60,074 nt of DNA, from positions 1-60,074 of the forward strand of contig JAIPEL010000013.1 in assembly GCA_021737185.1 (NCBI GenBank), in the 5' to 3' direction. Numbering within the stretch: the first letter of the stretch is position 1; every line of letters begins with the position of its first letter. The stretch comes from Desulfobacterales bacterium. Its GTDB lineage: Bacteria > Desulfobacterota > Desulfobacteria > Desulfobacterales > CAFBRK01. Below the pieces are notes generated by a model. It searched no databases. It was not told the DNA's origin and worked only from the letters and a program-made list of their open reading frames with translations. Made by a program: the position numbers and the translations under genes. Positions 52,382-60,074 of this stretch are shown here, piece after piece.

Positions 52382-52492
52382 TAAACCCTGAACTGAACCA
52401 GGAACCTCAGAACCTTGAACCCCTGAACCCGGAACCTCTGAACCCGGAACCCCTGAACCTGGAACCCTGAACCTGGAACCCTGAACCCATCA
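52382..52492. repeat. Tandem GAACC(CT)-type short repeat
   Basis: About fifteen imperfect 7-8-base units of the GAACCCT/GAACCTG/GAACCCG kind. The complementary unit GGTTCAGGGTTC occurs at 52107-52140 on the other side of the family-B repeat, so the whole block is bounded by inverted simple repeats. It lies directly upstream of the Nudix gene start. Confidence 0.75.
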
Positions 52493-52513
52493 AAGACCCA
52501 TAGAGTGAAAACG

Positions 52514-53332
52514 ATGCCCATGCGCCCTTCCCTGCTTCCGGCCGAATCCTTGAAAATACGAATTTCCGAGGTGTTGTCCGCGCTATGTGCAGACGTCACC
52601 CTTCTTCGGCCAAACAACCTTTCCCTTTCGGCCTCAGCGGTTCTGCTGCCGGTGGGGCTCGACCGGCAGCACCGCCCCTGCATCGTTTTCAACAAACGTT
52701 CCGACCGGGTGCGCCAGCCCGGCGACCTCTGCTTTCCCGGCGGCAGCCCCGAACCGAGGATCGATTCATTGCTGGCCGCCCTTCTCCGGCTTCCCGGCTC
52801 TCCCCTGCGCCGCTGGCCCCATTTCATCTCGTGGCGGAACCGCGGCGGGCAGAATCTGCCTAAACTCACCCGCATGCTGGCCGCCGGGCTGAGGGAAAGC
52901 TTCGAGGAAATGAGGCTCAATCCCTTTTCCGTCCATTTTCTGGGACCGCTTCCGGCCCAGAAGCTGGTGACGTTTCACCGGATCATCCACCCCATGGCGG
53001 CCTGGGTGGACGGATTTCCGCGGTATCGGCCCAACTGGGAGGTGGAACGGGTCGTTCGCATCCGCATCGAGGACCTGATGGATCCTTGCCGGTACCGGCG
53101 GTATCGGATCGTCTATGCCCCGGCCGTGGCCGAAAAGCGCGGCCGGCCCTTCGACGAATTTCCCGCATACCGTCACCGGGGCCGGCGGGGATCAGAGCTT
53201 CTCTGGGGGGCGACCTTTCGTATCACGGCCGCATTTTTGGAATTGATCTTCGGCTTCACGATCCCGGACCCAAGCGCACTTCCGTTGGTGGAGGGGCGTT
53301 TGGACGAGTCCTATTACGGAAACCGCCTTTAG
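52514..53332 (+). CDS. Nudix hydrolase, CoA pyrophosphatase-like
   Basis: 272 residues, longer than the usual 190-220. FNKRSDRVRQPGDLCFPGG matches the UPF0035/CoA-diphosphatase entry strand, and RESFEEMRL matches the catalytic helix of the Nudix box. Between FPGG and RESFEE there are 49 residues instead of about 16, so an insertion of about 33 residues splits the box while keeping the REx2EE metal ligands. I use ATG 52514; a GTG three codons earlier is possible. The TAG stop is followed without a base's gap, and in the same frame, by the dnaK remnant. Hydrolysis of CoA or an NDP-sugar is inferred from family only. Confidence 0.75.
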   Translation: MPMRPSLLPAESLKIRISEVLSALCADVTLLRPNNLSLSASAVLLPVGLDRQHRPCIVFNKRSDRVRQPGDLCFPGGSPEPRIDSLLAALLRLPGSPLRRWPHFISWRNRGGQNLPKLTRMLAAGLRESFEEMRLNPFSVHFLGPLPAQKLVTFHRIIHPMAAWVDGFPRYRPNWEVERVVRIRIEDLMDPCRYRRYRIVYAPAVAEKRGRPFDEFPAYRHRGRRGSELLWGATFRITAAFLELIFGFTIPDPSALPLVEGRLDESYYGNRL

Positions 53333-53854
<522 letters not shown>

Positions 53855-53882
53855 TCGGCCGGTCATCGCCAAACGAGGCAAT

Positions 53883-53919
53883 GCATCCATCCGCTCGGCG
53901 CTGTCGGCCGGATGGATGC
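53883..53919 (+). terminator. Hairpin after the dnaK remnant
   Basis: An 11-bp stem GCATCCATCCG / CGGATGGATGC with a 15-base loop lies 28 bases after the stop codon of the dnaK remnant. There is no T-tract, so it may be a former dnaK terminator or a transcript-end stabiliser. Confidence 0.5.
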
Positions 53920-54048
53920 CCCCCGAAGGGCCGCAGCCCATGGCTGCCGGCGCCCACCCTTGTTTTTAGCTGTCGATCGTCGCCAAACCATGATAATAAA
54001 ACACCATCCGCAGTGATGTAAAAGTTTCCCTCAGCCCCTTTTTTTGCC

Positions 54049-54930
54049 ATGGCCATCGAAGACACCGTTGCCTTGTACACCGACGTCAGCCACGAGGACG
54101 CCAATACCTACGCCCTGGTGCTGACCTCCTACGGCATTTCCTATGTCGTTCGGCGCACGGCAAATGGCTGGGAACTGCGCGTGGCCGACGAGGTCCGCAA
54201 AGAGGCCCTTTCTTTGATCGAGGCCTATCGCGAGGAAAACGCCGCAGAGCCCGGCGCAGAAAAGCCCGCCTCGATGGAGTCCCCGGCGGAAAAAACATTT
54301 ACCGGGGTATGGGTGTCCCTTTTTCTTCTGGCCGCCCACCTGGCCCGCCTGAGTGCATCCGATCCTTCGGAGATCGTCGGGAGGGCCGGGGCCGGGGCCG
54401 AGCAGATTCTCTCCGGCGAGTTTTTCCGAATCCTCACCGCGCTGACCCTGCACGCCGATTTCCTTCATCTGGCCGGCAATCTTGTCGGCATCGCCCTTTT
54501 CGGAACTGCCGTATGCCACCTCACCGGCGCCGGCCTCGGTTGGCTGATGATCCTGGCTTCCGGCATGCTCGGCAATCTGGCCAACGCGTGGCTCTTTCAA
54601 TCCAACCACCTGTCTGTCGGAGCCTCCACCGCGGTGTTCGGCGCCGTGGGCATCCTGGGGGCGGTCCAGACATGCCGACGCCGCCGGTCAAAAACCACCG
54701 GATTTCGGGCCTGGCTTCCCCTGGCCGGCGGATTGGCCCTGCTCGCTTTTCTCGGTGCCGGCCGGCATTCGGATATCACCGCCCACCTGTTCGGATTTCT
54801 GGCTGGTGCTGTTCTGGGGTCGGTGTACGAACTGCGCCTTGCCGCTCCTCCCGAGAAGCGTTGGCAGCACCGGTTTCTGGCGCTGGCCGCGGCTGCAGTC
54901 GCCCTTTCCTGGCTGGCCGCCCTTTCCTGA
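54049..54930 (+). CDS. Rhomboid family intramembrane serine protease
   Basis: 293 residues. Residues 1-65 form a cytoplasmic DUF2007-like alpha/beta domain (ALYTDVSHEDANTYALVL...ADEVRKEALSLI). About six transmembrane helices follow, beginning near 86. The catalytic dyad is S193 (GASTAVFG) and H246 (ITAHLFGFLAG), and the oxyanion-side H140/N144 is in HADFLHLAGN. All active-site residues are present, so it should be an active protease. The second Gly of GxSG is Thr. There is no good Shine-Dalgarno near ATG 54049. Substrates are unknown. Confidence 0.9.
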   Translation: MAIEDTVALYTDVSHEDANTYALVLTSYGISYVVRRTANGWELRVADEVRKEALSLIEAYREENAAEPGAEKPASMESPAEKTFTGVWVSLFLLAAHLARLSASDPSEIVGRAGAGAEQILSGEFFRILTALTLHADFLHLAGNLVGIALFGTAVCHLTGAGLGWLMILASGMLGNLANAWLFQSNHLSVGASTAVFGAVGILGAVQTCRRRRSKTTGFRAWLPLAGGLALLAFLGAGRHSDITAHLFGFLAGAVLGSVYELRLAAPPEKRWQHRFLALAAAAVALSWLAALS

Positions 54931-55160
54931 AGCGGCGCCCAACGGCGATCCAGAACCTCAAAATCCCCCCTTGTCTTTTGACCGGGGATACGAGACAACC
55001 ACACGGTTCGATTGCGCACAACACCGGCTCTGACAACGGGGCCGATCGAAGGCGTCATCGGAGGATTCATGTACCCGGCGGCCGAGAAAAAAGGGCCGCT
55101 ACCGTGCGAAAAACTCGTGATTCGAGCCGTTACCTGAACAGACGGACAAAGAGGACAAAA

Positions 55161-55394
55161 ATGCCGATCGTGAACATCCGCATGGCCAAAGGAAGATCCC
55201 TGGATCAAAAACGACGGCTGGTCAAGGCCGTCACCGATGCCGTGGCCCGGACAGTCGACTCCCGTCCCGAATGGATCACCGTTCTGGTCGAGGAGCTCGA
55301 CCGCCAGAACTGGGCCACCGGCGGCGAGCTTCACATCGATAAATTCGGAACCGGCTACGGAACAAACGGCCGGCTGGATGAAGACGGCCCCTGA
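55161..55394 (+). CDS. 4-oxalocrotonate tautomerase family protein
   Basis: A 77-residue small tautomerase. Met is followed by Pro (MPIVNIRM), giving the catalytic N-terminal Pro1 after Met removal. The sequence continues with GRSLDQKRRLVKAVTDAVA and ITVLVEEL, the classic beta-alpha-beta unit. Family members are homohexamers of about 62 residues; here a C-terminal extension of about 15 residues is present. AAAGAGGACAAAA precedes the ATG. It lies 230 bp after the rhomboid gene and is convergent with recC. The substrate is unknown. Confidence 0.9.
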   Translation: MPIVNIRMAKGRSLDQKRRLVKAVTDAVARTVDSRPEWITVLVEELDRQNWATGGELHIDKFGTGYGTNGRLDEDGP

Positions 55395-55488
55395 AAATTC
55401 GGTTTAAAAGACGCAGGGCCGGCCCGTCAGCGAAGAGGGGCCCGGCCGCCTGTCCGGAGGTCGCCCTCTGCCTCAGGCCGGTCTTTGC

Positions 55489-58400
55489 CTACCAGGAAAC
55501 CGCCTCTCCGGCTTGGAAAAGCGGGGTCCAGACCGCCTCGGCCAGTTCCCTGAACTCGTCGTCGAGGGGATCCTGGTCCCGGAAGCAAAGCCGGTGGTAG
55601 GGATCGTCTGATTCGCCGGGCCGAAATTCATCCGTCCAGACGCGGCGGGCCCTTGCCATGGCCTTGTTTTCGGAGGCCCCGGAAAACCTTGCCCGCGCAT
55701 AGGCCTCGGAGGCGGCCGGGAAAAGATGAAGGGGCCGGCGGAGGCCGGCCTCGAACTGGCCCAGCAGGTCCGCCAGCACGTGCCGGGCCCGGTCGGTCCG
55801 GGAAAACCGCCATGCAGCATCCCGGAAGTAAAGCGAGGTGGCCGCCGGCGCCGGGGAAGGCCGCAGAAGGCAAAGGACCAGGTGCCGAATCCAGCCGTCG
55901 AGCAGATCGACCGTTCTCATCCGTCCGTACCGAAAACGGCAAAGGCCGCGGCGGTAGACCTCTTTCAGGTTTCCTCTCAGGGAAAACCCGCCGATATCGA
56001 GGAAAACCTCCAGGGGAGGCAGGCCCTCCCCCAGATCGAGCTTCCGCACATTTTGGGCAAACTGGCCGGCGTCGACACTGAGCCTTCGAAAGCCGGCCTC
56101 GCCCGGACTGCCGTGGGGAAGCCGACCGATGCCCCGTTCCACCGGAAGGCGCGCCGACGCGGATCCGCCCTTGATCAGCAGCTGCACCAGCCCCTGGCCG
56201 ATGTGATAGGCCTGAAGACCGTCGATAACAAAGGGCTCGGTATCTTCGAGACCTTCCGGCTCGACTTCCAGGTGGACCCCCAGCCGCTGCCGGAGCAGGA
56301 ATCGAGCCGGATGGGAGAAAAAATCGCAAAGGGTATGAACATCCAGGGCCCGCCACCGCTTCGATTCGTCGTCGTTCATCGGTACGTCACCGGTCAGAAA
56401 CGGACAGGGGCTTTTTTCTTTCCTCAGCGCTTCGGCGGCCCTGAGGTTTTCCGTTGAATAGCTGAACAGATTGTCTTCAGATGTAAAGTACAGTGGGGAA
56501 AAGGCCTGGAGACGGTGCCGGACCGTCAGCTGCTCGGGTTCGATCCCATAGCCCTGGTGCAGGGCGTCGACGAGTTCGCTGACCATCACCGACGGCGGCA
56601 GCAATGACCCGTCCTGAACGCTCTGGCCCACGTAGCTGATGTACAGCCTGCGCCGCGCGGAAATCAACGCCTCCAAAAAGAGGTACCTGTCGTCGTCTCG
56701 CCTGTTTCGGTCCCCGGGCCGTGGATGGGCCGCGATCAGATCGAACCCCGGCGTGCGGCTGTCCCGGGGAAAGTCCCCGTCGTTCATTCCGATCATGCAG
56801 ATCACTTCAAAGGGAATGCTCCGCATGGGGACCATGGCGCAGAAGGTCACCCCGCCGGAAATGAATCCGCTTCCAAAGGACCGGCTCTCGAGCCTGCGGC
56901 AGAGCCAGCTGCGGATTGCCTCCCACCCGATCGGCTCCTCGCAGCCTGCGTTTTGGCCGTGCCGCGCCAGATCGTCCAGGCACGAAAGAATTTCCCGGTA
57001 CTCGGATTCGCTTTCGTCCCCGCGCAGAAACAGCGCCTCCAGCGCCTCGACCAGCAGGTTTCTCCACAGCGCCGGCGGCTGCTCCACGGAAAACCTGTCG
57101 ATGAAATCAAAGAGGCGGTGGGTGAACTCCAGAAAGCGACCCAGGGTCTGGGCGTCGCTTCCTTCGATGCGTCCGTAGGGAACGATGCCGTGCAAAAGCA
57201 GGTCCTCGCCCGGGACGGCATAGCCGAGAAGCAGCCGGTCGGTTCCGGTTTGCCAGGTGTTTGCCGCGGTGGCCGGAAGACCGGCCCGCTGCCGGTCCCC
57301 GGCGTCCCGGCCCCAGCGGATGCCGCTGCCGGCCACCCACTGCGATATCCGGCCGACTTCCTCCTCGGATATGGCAAACCGCTGCCGGATCGGTTCCACC
57401 TCCAGTAAGTTGAGCACTTCCGTGGCGCCGAGGCGGCTTCCGGCGAGGTCTAAAATGGCCAGAAGGCCGGCGGCCACGCGGCTGTCCCTGCGGACGCTGC
57501 TGTCTGAAACACTGTAGGGAATCCGGCTACGATCGTCGGGATGGGCGTCGAACACCGCGTGGATCAGCGGGGCATAGGCTTCGATGTCCGGCGTCATGAC
57601 CAGAACGTCCCGGGGGCAAAGGCCGGGTTCTTCTTCAAACAGGGCCAGGAGCTGATCGTGCAGCACCTCGATTTCGCGCATGGAATTGTGGCAGCAATGG
57701 ATCTGAATGGAGCCGTCCGTCCGACGGCGGACGGCTCCGTCCGGGTTTCGCAGATACAGGATGTCGGACTGCACGCGGGAAAGAAGCAGATCCTTGCCGG
57801 GTTCCTCGAAATGTTCCTGGATCTGTGCGCCGGCGTCCAGAATCAGTTCGAGAAACGCCTTTCCCAGGGTCCCGGTGGCGGCCAGGAGCCGGTTTCCCTC
57901 CTCTACATGAAGATCGGCTTTCGGATCGACCGCCTCTTGCGAATAGCGCCGGGCGATTCGGCCTGTCTCCCGCCGTCCGGCGATGTCGGCCCAGTATTCC
58001 CGGCAGGGATTGATGCAGAACAGATGAACCGGAATCCGTCGGGCCAGGGCGGAAAGCACTTCCAAATGAAACCGGGGAAGATAGGACACCCCGAACACCG
58101 ACACCCGCTCCGGCAGGCCGGGAATCGTCTCGTAAAGATCGCCCAACGCCTCGAGCAGCAGCCGGCGAAGCCGGGCGCGGTGAAGAGCCTGTCGTTTTTC
58201 CGGCCCTTCGACCGTCGCCAGCATTCGCCACAGCTGCGCCTGCCAATGGGCATCGGCGCCTTGCTCCCAGCCAAGGATCATCTCCGGCCGGAAGACCAGG
58301 TACTGGTCGAACAGGTCGGCGATTTTTTCGGCAAGCTGAAGCCGCTTGAGTTTGCGGCCGTCGTCGCGAAGATAGCTTCGAATCGGCTCGAATCCGGCCT

Positions 58401-58734
58401 GTTCGATGCACTCCGGAAGGAGGGAAAAAAGCCGGAACGCCAGCGTCGCCGGGTGAAATCGATCCTCTTGCCGATCCGGCAGGTCGGCAACCGCGCAGCG
58501 GCACAGCGCGTCGACAAATGCGTTGGGAAACGGAAATACCCCGTTGGCGAATATCCCCTGGCGGCGGGCGATTTCCATGCTGATCCAGCGCTGCATCCCC
58601 CGGCTCTGGACCACGATCGTCTCGGGCACCATGGGGGAATCGAGCGGGGGTTCCAGGACCCGGGAAAGCACGTCTGCCAGGGTTTCCAGCCGGTTTCCCG
58701 TGTGAAGGAAAAGGCCGGGGCCGGGCTGTCCCAT
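55489..58734 (-). CDS. recC: Exodeoxyribonuclease V subunit gamma (RecC)
   Basis: Chi-recognition and splitting subunit of RecBCD. The 1081 residues are in the normal range (about 1050-1120). Typical segments are the N-terminal GNRLETLADVLSRVL and VVQSRGMQRWISMEIARRQGIFANGVFPFPN, WRMLA, CHNSMREIEVLHDQLLALFE, VLVMTPDIEAYAPLI, and late VICMIGMNDGDFPR. The inactive helicase fold lacks a Walker A, as expected. recB and recD are 3.5 kb away on the same strand. Probable own promoter in 58735-58979. Confidence 0.95.
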   Translation of the reverse strand: MGQPGPGLFLHTGNRLETLADVLSRVLEPPLDSPMVPETIVVQSRGMQRWISMEIARRQGIFANGVFPFPNAFVDALCRCAVADLPDRQEDRFHPATLAFRLFSLLPECIEQAGFEPIRSYLRDDGRKLKRLQLAEKIADLFDQYLVFRPEMILGWEQGADAHWQAQLWRMLATVEGPEKRQALHRARLRRLLLEALGDLYETIPGLPERVSVFGVSYLPRFHLEVLSALARRIPVHLFCINPCREYWADIAGRRETGRIARRYSQEAVDPKADLHVEEGNRLLAATGTLGKAFLELILDAGAQIQEHFEEPGKDLLLSRVQSDILYLRNPDGAVRRRTDGSIQIHCCHNSMREIEVLHDQLLALFEEEPGLCPRDVLVMTPDIEAYAPLIHAVFDAHPDDRSRIPYSVSDSSVRRDSRVAAGLLAILDLAGSRLGATEVLNLLEVEPIRQRFAISEEEVGRISQWVAGSGIRWGRDAGDRQRAGLPATAANTWQTGTDRLLLGYAVPGEDLLLHGIVPYGRIEGSDAQTLGRFLEFTHRLFDFIDRFSVEQPPALWRNLLVEALEALFLRGDESESEYREILSCLDDLARHGQNAGCEEPIGWEAIRSWLCRRLESRSFGSGFISGGVTFCAMVPMRSIPFEVICMIGMNDGDFPRDSRTPGFDLIAAHPRPGDRNRRDDDRYLFLEALISARRRLYISYVGQSVQDGSLLPPSVMVSELVDALHQGYGIEPEQLTVRHRLQAFSPLYFTSEDNLFSYSTENLRAAEALRKEKSPCPFLTGDVPMNDDESKRWRALDVHTLCDFFSHPARFLLRQRLGVHLEVEPEGLEDTEPFVIDGLQAYHIGQGLVQLLIKGGSASARLPVERGIGRLPHGSPGEAGFRRLSVDAGQFAQNVRKLDLGEGLPPLEVFLDIGGFSLRGNLKEVYRRGLCRFRYGRMRTVDLLDGWIRHLVLCLLRPSPAPAATSLYFRDAAWRFSRTDRARHVLADLLGQFEAGLRRPLHLFPAASEAYARARFSGASENKAMARARRVWTDEFRPGESDDPYHRLCFRDQDPLDDEFRELAEAVWTPLFQAGEAVSW

Positions 58735-59006
58735 TTTTACATCCTCATGATCCGATCGACTGAGTGATAAAATTCTTGCCGCGAGTTTATCATATTTTCG
58801 TCAAGAGCGAAAAAGCTATCCGGTTACGATCGAAAGCCAGTCAATCCCTCAAAACACCAGATATAGGTGGCAAATATGTTGACAGACACTATAAGCTGTG
58901 GTAGAAACTTCGTTTAAGTATAAGCCTCAACCTTCCGGTTTCGTCTCCAGAGAGGAGCGAAATGGATCCAGGAAGTTGAATGACAGCTTTTCCCGCGACG
59001 AGGACC
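58735..59006. promoter_or_regulatory. Divergent promoter region of recC and parA-like gene
   Basis: The gap contains a good plus-strand sigma70-like pair: TTGACA (58879-58884), 17 bases, TAGAAA (58902-58907), about 100 bp before the ParA-like start. No recC promoter stands out. A GAGAGGAG lies at about 58950-58957 and could serve as the ribosome site for an upstream start (58980). Confidence 0.45.
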
Positions 59007-59837
59007 ATGGCCAACGTCATCTGCATCGTCAGCCAGAAGGGCGGAACCGGTAAAACGACGACCGCCGTCAACCTCGCCGGCGCCTTGGCCCTCTTCGAGC
59101 GAAGGACCCTTTTGATCGACTGTGATCCGCTTGGCAACGCCACCACCGGCCTCGGGATCGAAAAACAAACCCTTTCGGCCGATCTTGCCGACGTGTTGAC
59201 CGGTAAAGCGCCGCTTGAAGAGGCAGTGGTCGACACCGAACTGCCCGATCTTCGACTTCTGCCGGGCCGGTTTTCCCTCATGGAGGTGGAAAAGGCGCTT
59301 TCCTTGAGCGCCGACCGACAGCGGCGGCTGCGAAAGCGGGTCGAAGCCATTGCCGAAGATTACGAATATATCCTGCTCGACGCCCCCCCTTCTTTGAATT
59401 TTCTGGCGGTCTCAGCCATGATCTGCGCCGACTGGCTTTTGATCCCGGTGCAGTGCCAAATCTATACTCTGGAGGGGATGGGGCAGCTTCTGGCAATTGC
59501 CGGATCGCTTCAGCAGGAGCACAACCCGGGGCTGAGCGTCGCCGGCGTCCTTTTTACCATGTGTCCGGACGCCGCCGAAGGGCAAATCACCTGCCCGGAG
59601 GAGATCCTCGGCACTTTCCGGAAAAACCTGTTCCACACCACGATCCCCTGGGACGGACAGCTGCGGGAGTCCTCCGACTTCGGCCGACCGCTGGTATTGC
59701 ACGACATCACTGCACGGGGTGCCCGGGCCTACCTGAAGCTGGCCATGGAACTGGTGCACTTTTTCGAGCAGGAGGCCCGCTCCTTTGGGGAGCCGTCGCC
59801 GAACAACGAGGAATCCATAGGGGCGGGGGCGCCATGA
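59007..59837 (+). CDS. ParA family ATPase
   Basis: 276 residues. The deviant Walker A KGGTGKTTT (signature Lys before GGTGKT) is at about 10-18, Walker A' is LIDCDPLGNATTGLG, and the switch region DAPPSLNFLAVSAM follows. This matches Soj/ParA chromosome- or cargo-partitioning ATPases; the usual DPQGN is DPLGN. I start at ATG 59007 (MANVICIVSQKGG); an in-frame ATG at 58980 adds nine residues and has a GAGAGGAG about 25 bases before it. It overlaps the next gene as ATGA. There is no ParB next to it, so a genuine partition locus is not established, though the ParB-like gene at 19506 is in the same window. Confidence 0.9.
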   Translation: MANVICIVSQKGGTGKTTTAVNLAGALALFERRTLLIDCDPLGNATTGLGIEKQTLSADLADVLTGKAPLEEAVVDTELPDLRLLPGRFSLMEVEKALSLSADRQRRLRKRVEAIAEDYEYILLDAPPSLNFLAVSAMICADWLLIPVQCQIYTLEGMGQLLAIAGSLQQEHNPGLSVAGVLFTMCPDAAEGQITCPEEILGTFRKNLFHTTIPWDGQLRESSDFGRPLVLHDITARGARAYLKLAMELVHFFEQEARSFGEPSPNNEESIGAGAP

Positions 59838-60074
59838 AGATCCGGATCACAGACCCGGAAATCATCCGGAAACAGGAGCGGGACCTGTTCGAGGTCATCT
59901 CGGAAAACCTCGACTGGGAAGCGCTGTCGAAAATTTTTCGCGCCCGGCACCGACTGGCGAAAATCACCGGCATGGCATCCCGGCACGGCGACTTCGTCGC
60001 ACTGAAAGATGCGGTTGCCTACCGTCTCGACTTTGATGTCCAGGCGGTGCTCGGCGTGGTCTTCGATCGGTCCG
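59834..60074 (+). CDS. Conserved protein of unknown function, truncated by window end
   Basis: The first 80 residues are visible (MKIRITDPEIIRKQERDLFE...); the 3' end is outside the window. Predominantly helical, basic N-terminal half, no recognised motif. ATGA overlap with the ParA-like gene suggests translational coupling and a shared function, for example a partner of that ATPase. Confidence 0.6.
   Translation, partial: MKIRITDPEIIRKQERDLFEVISENLDWEALSKIFRARHRLAKITGMASRHGDFVALKDAVAYRLDFDVQAVLGVVFDRS

Larger units (their letters stand above)
51951..52513. other. Repeat-filled divergent intergenic region
   Basis: Upstream of both recB (-) and the Nudix gene (+). It contains a family-B repeat (52154-52375) flanked by GGTTCAGGGTTC-type (52107-52140) and GAACCTGGAACC-type (52382-52492) simple repeats in opposite orientation. 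No gene is credible here: the frames present translate the repeats. Confidence 0.6.

Noticed and set aside
59007..60074. Chromosome partition locus (ParA)
   Set aside because: The next gene shows no ParB domain in the visible part and no parS-like site was seen; the ParB-like gene at 19506 is 39 kb away in another operon.

Overview
The window looks like a stretch of chromosome from a GC-rich, Gram-negative, probably anaerobic bacterium of the Desulfobacterota (former Deltaproteobacteria, Desulfobacterales-like). This is an inference. It rests on an Mla-type outer-membrane lipid transporter with a STAS-fused permease, both ADP-forming and AMP-forming acetyl-CoA synthetases, a soluble MglA-type polarity GTPase, PilZ and DUF4388 regulators, RecBCD, MEP-pathway isoprenoid genes, and dispersed intergenic repeats. 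No rRNA, tRNA, CRISPR array, transposase or phage gene was seen. G+C was judged by eye, not computed.

Layout. 1-461: intergenic repeats. 462-3935 (-): mlaD, mlaF, mlaE and a small Cys-rich protein. 4036-8613 (-): fused ADP-forming acyl-CoA synthetase and a class III cyclase-like protein. 9079-13996 (+): ispF, uvrB, uvrC, with two 135-bp MITE-like elements around uvrB. 14174-15109 (-): mdh. 15327-20474 (+): a probable six-gene operon (unknown protein, mglA, DUF4388/cNMP-fold protein, PilZ protein, purC, ParB-like). 20566-21255 (-): two small membrane proteins. 21507-31408 (+): TetR regulator, acs, solute:sodium symporter plus a 28-residue accessory protein, a lone receiver domain, a degenerate sensor kinase fused to a DEDDh exonuclease, and a CBS/DUF294 protein, forming an acetate uptake/activation and regulation block. 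31561-33292 (+): cytidylate-kinase-like and SPL-like radical SAM proteins. 33444-41505 (-): EF-G-like GTPase, tlyA, dxs, ispA, xseB, xseA and a small unknown. 41744-42448 (+): YccA/Bax-inhibitor family. 42540-51950 (-): recB, recD, fabH, a left-handed beta-helix protein and glmM. 52514-55394 (+): Nudix hydrolase, an internally deleted dnaK remnant, rhomboid protease, tautomerase. 55489-58734 (-): recC. 59007-end (+): ParA-like ATPase and a truncated unknown.

Working together. dxs, ispF and ispA supply isoprenoids. uvrBC, xseAB and recBCD form a large DNA-repair complement. acs, the symporter and the ADP-forming synthetase handle acetate/acetyl-CoA. The receiver, pseudokinase-exonuclease and DUF294 proteins are placed and translationally coupled as if they regulate that metabolism.

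Most unusual points. (i) A composite 3'-end element recurs at uvrB, mdh, splB-like and fusA-like. It is a palindrome folded around the gene's own stop codon, followed 4-5 nt later by a short GC hairpin with a TTC loop. (ii) A pseudo-histidine-kinase is fused to an intact DEDDh exonuclease. (iii) A dnaK remnant has its ATPase-domain middle joined in frame to its extreme C-terminus. (iv) Two or more families of non-coding inverted-repeat elements are dispersed through the window.
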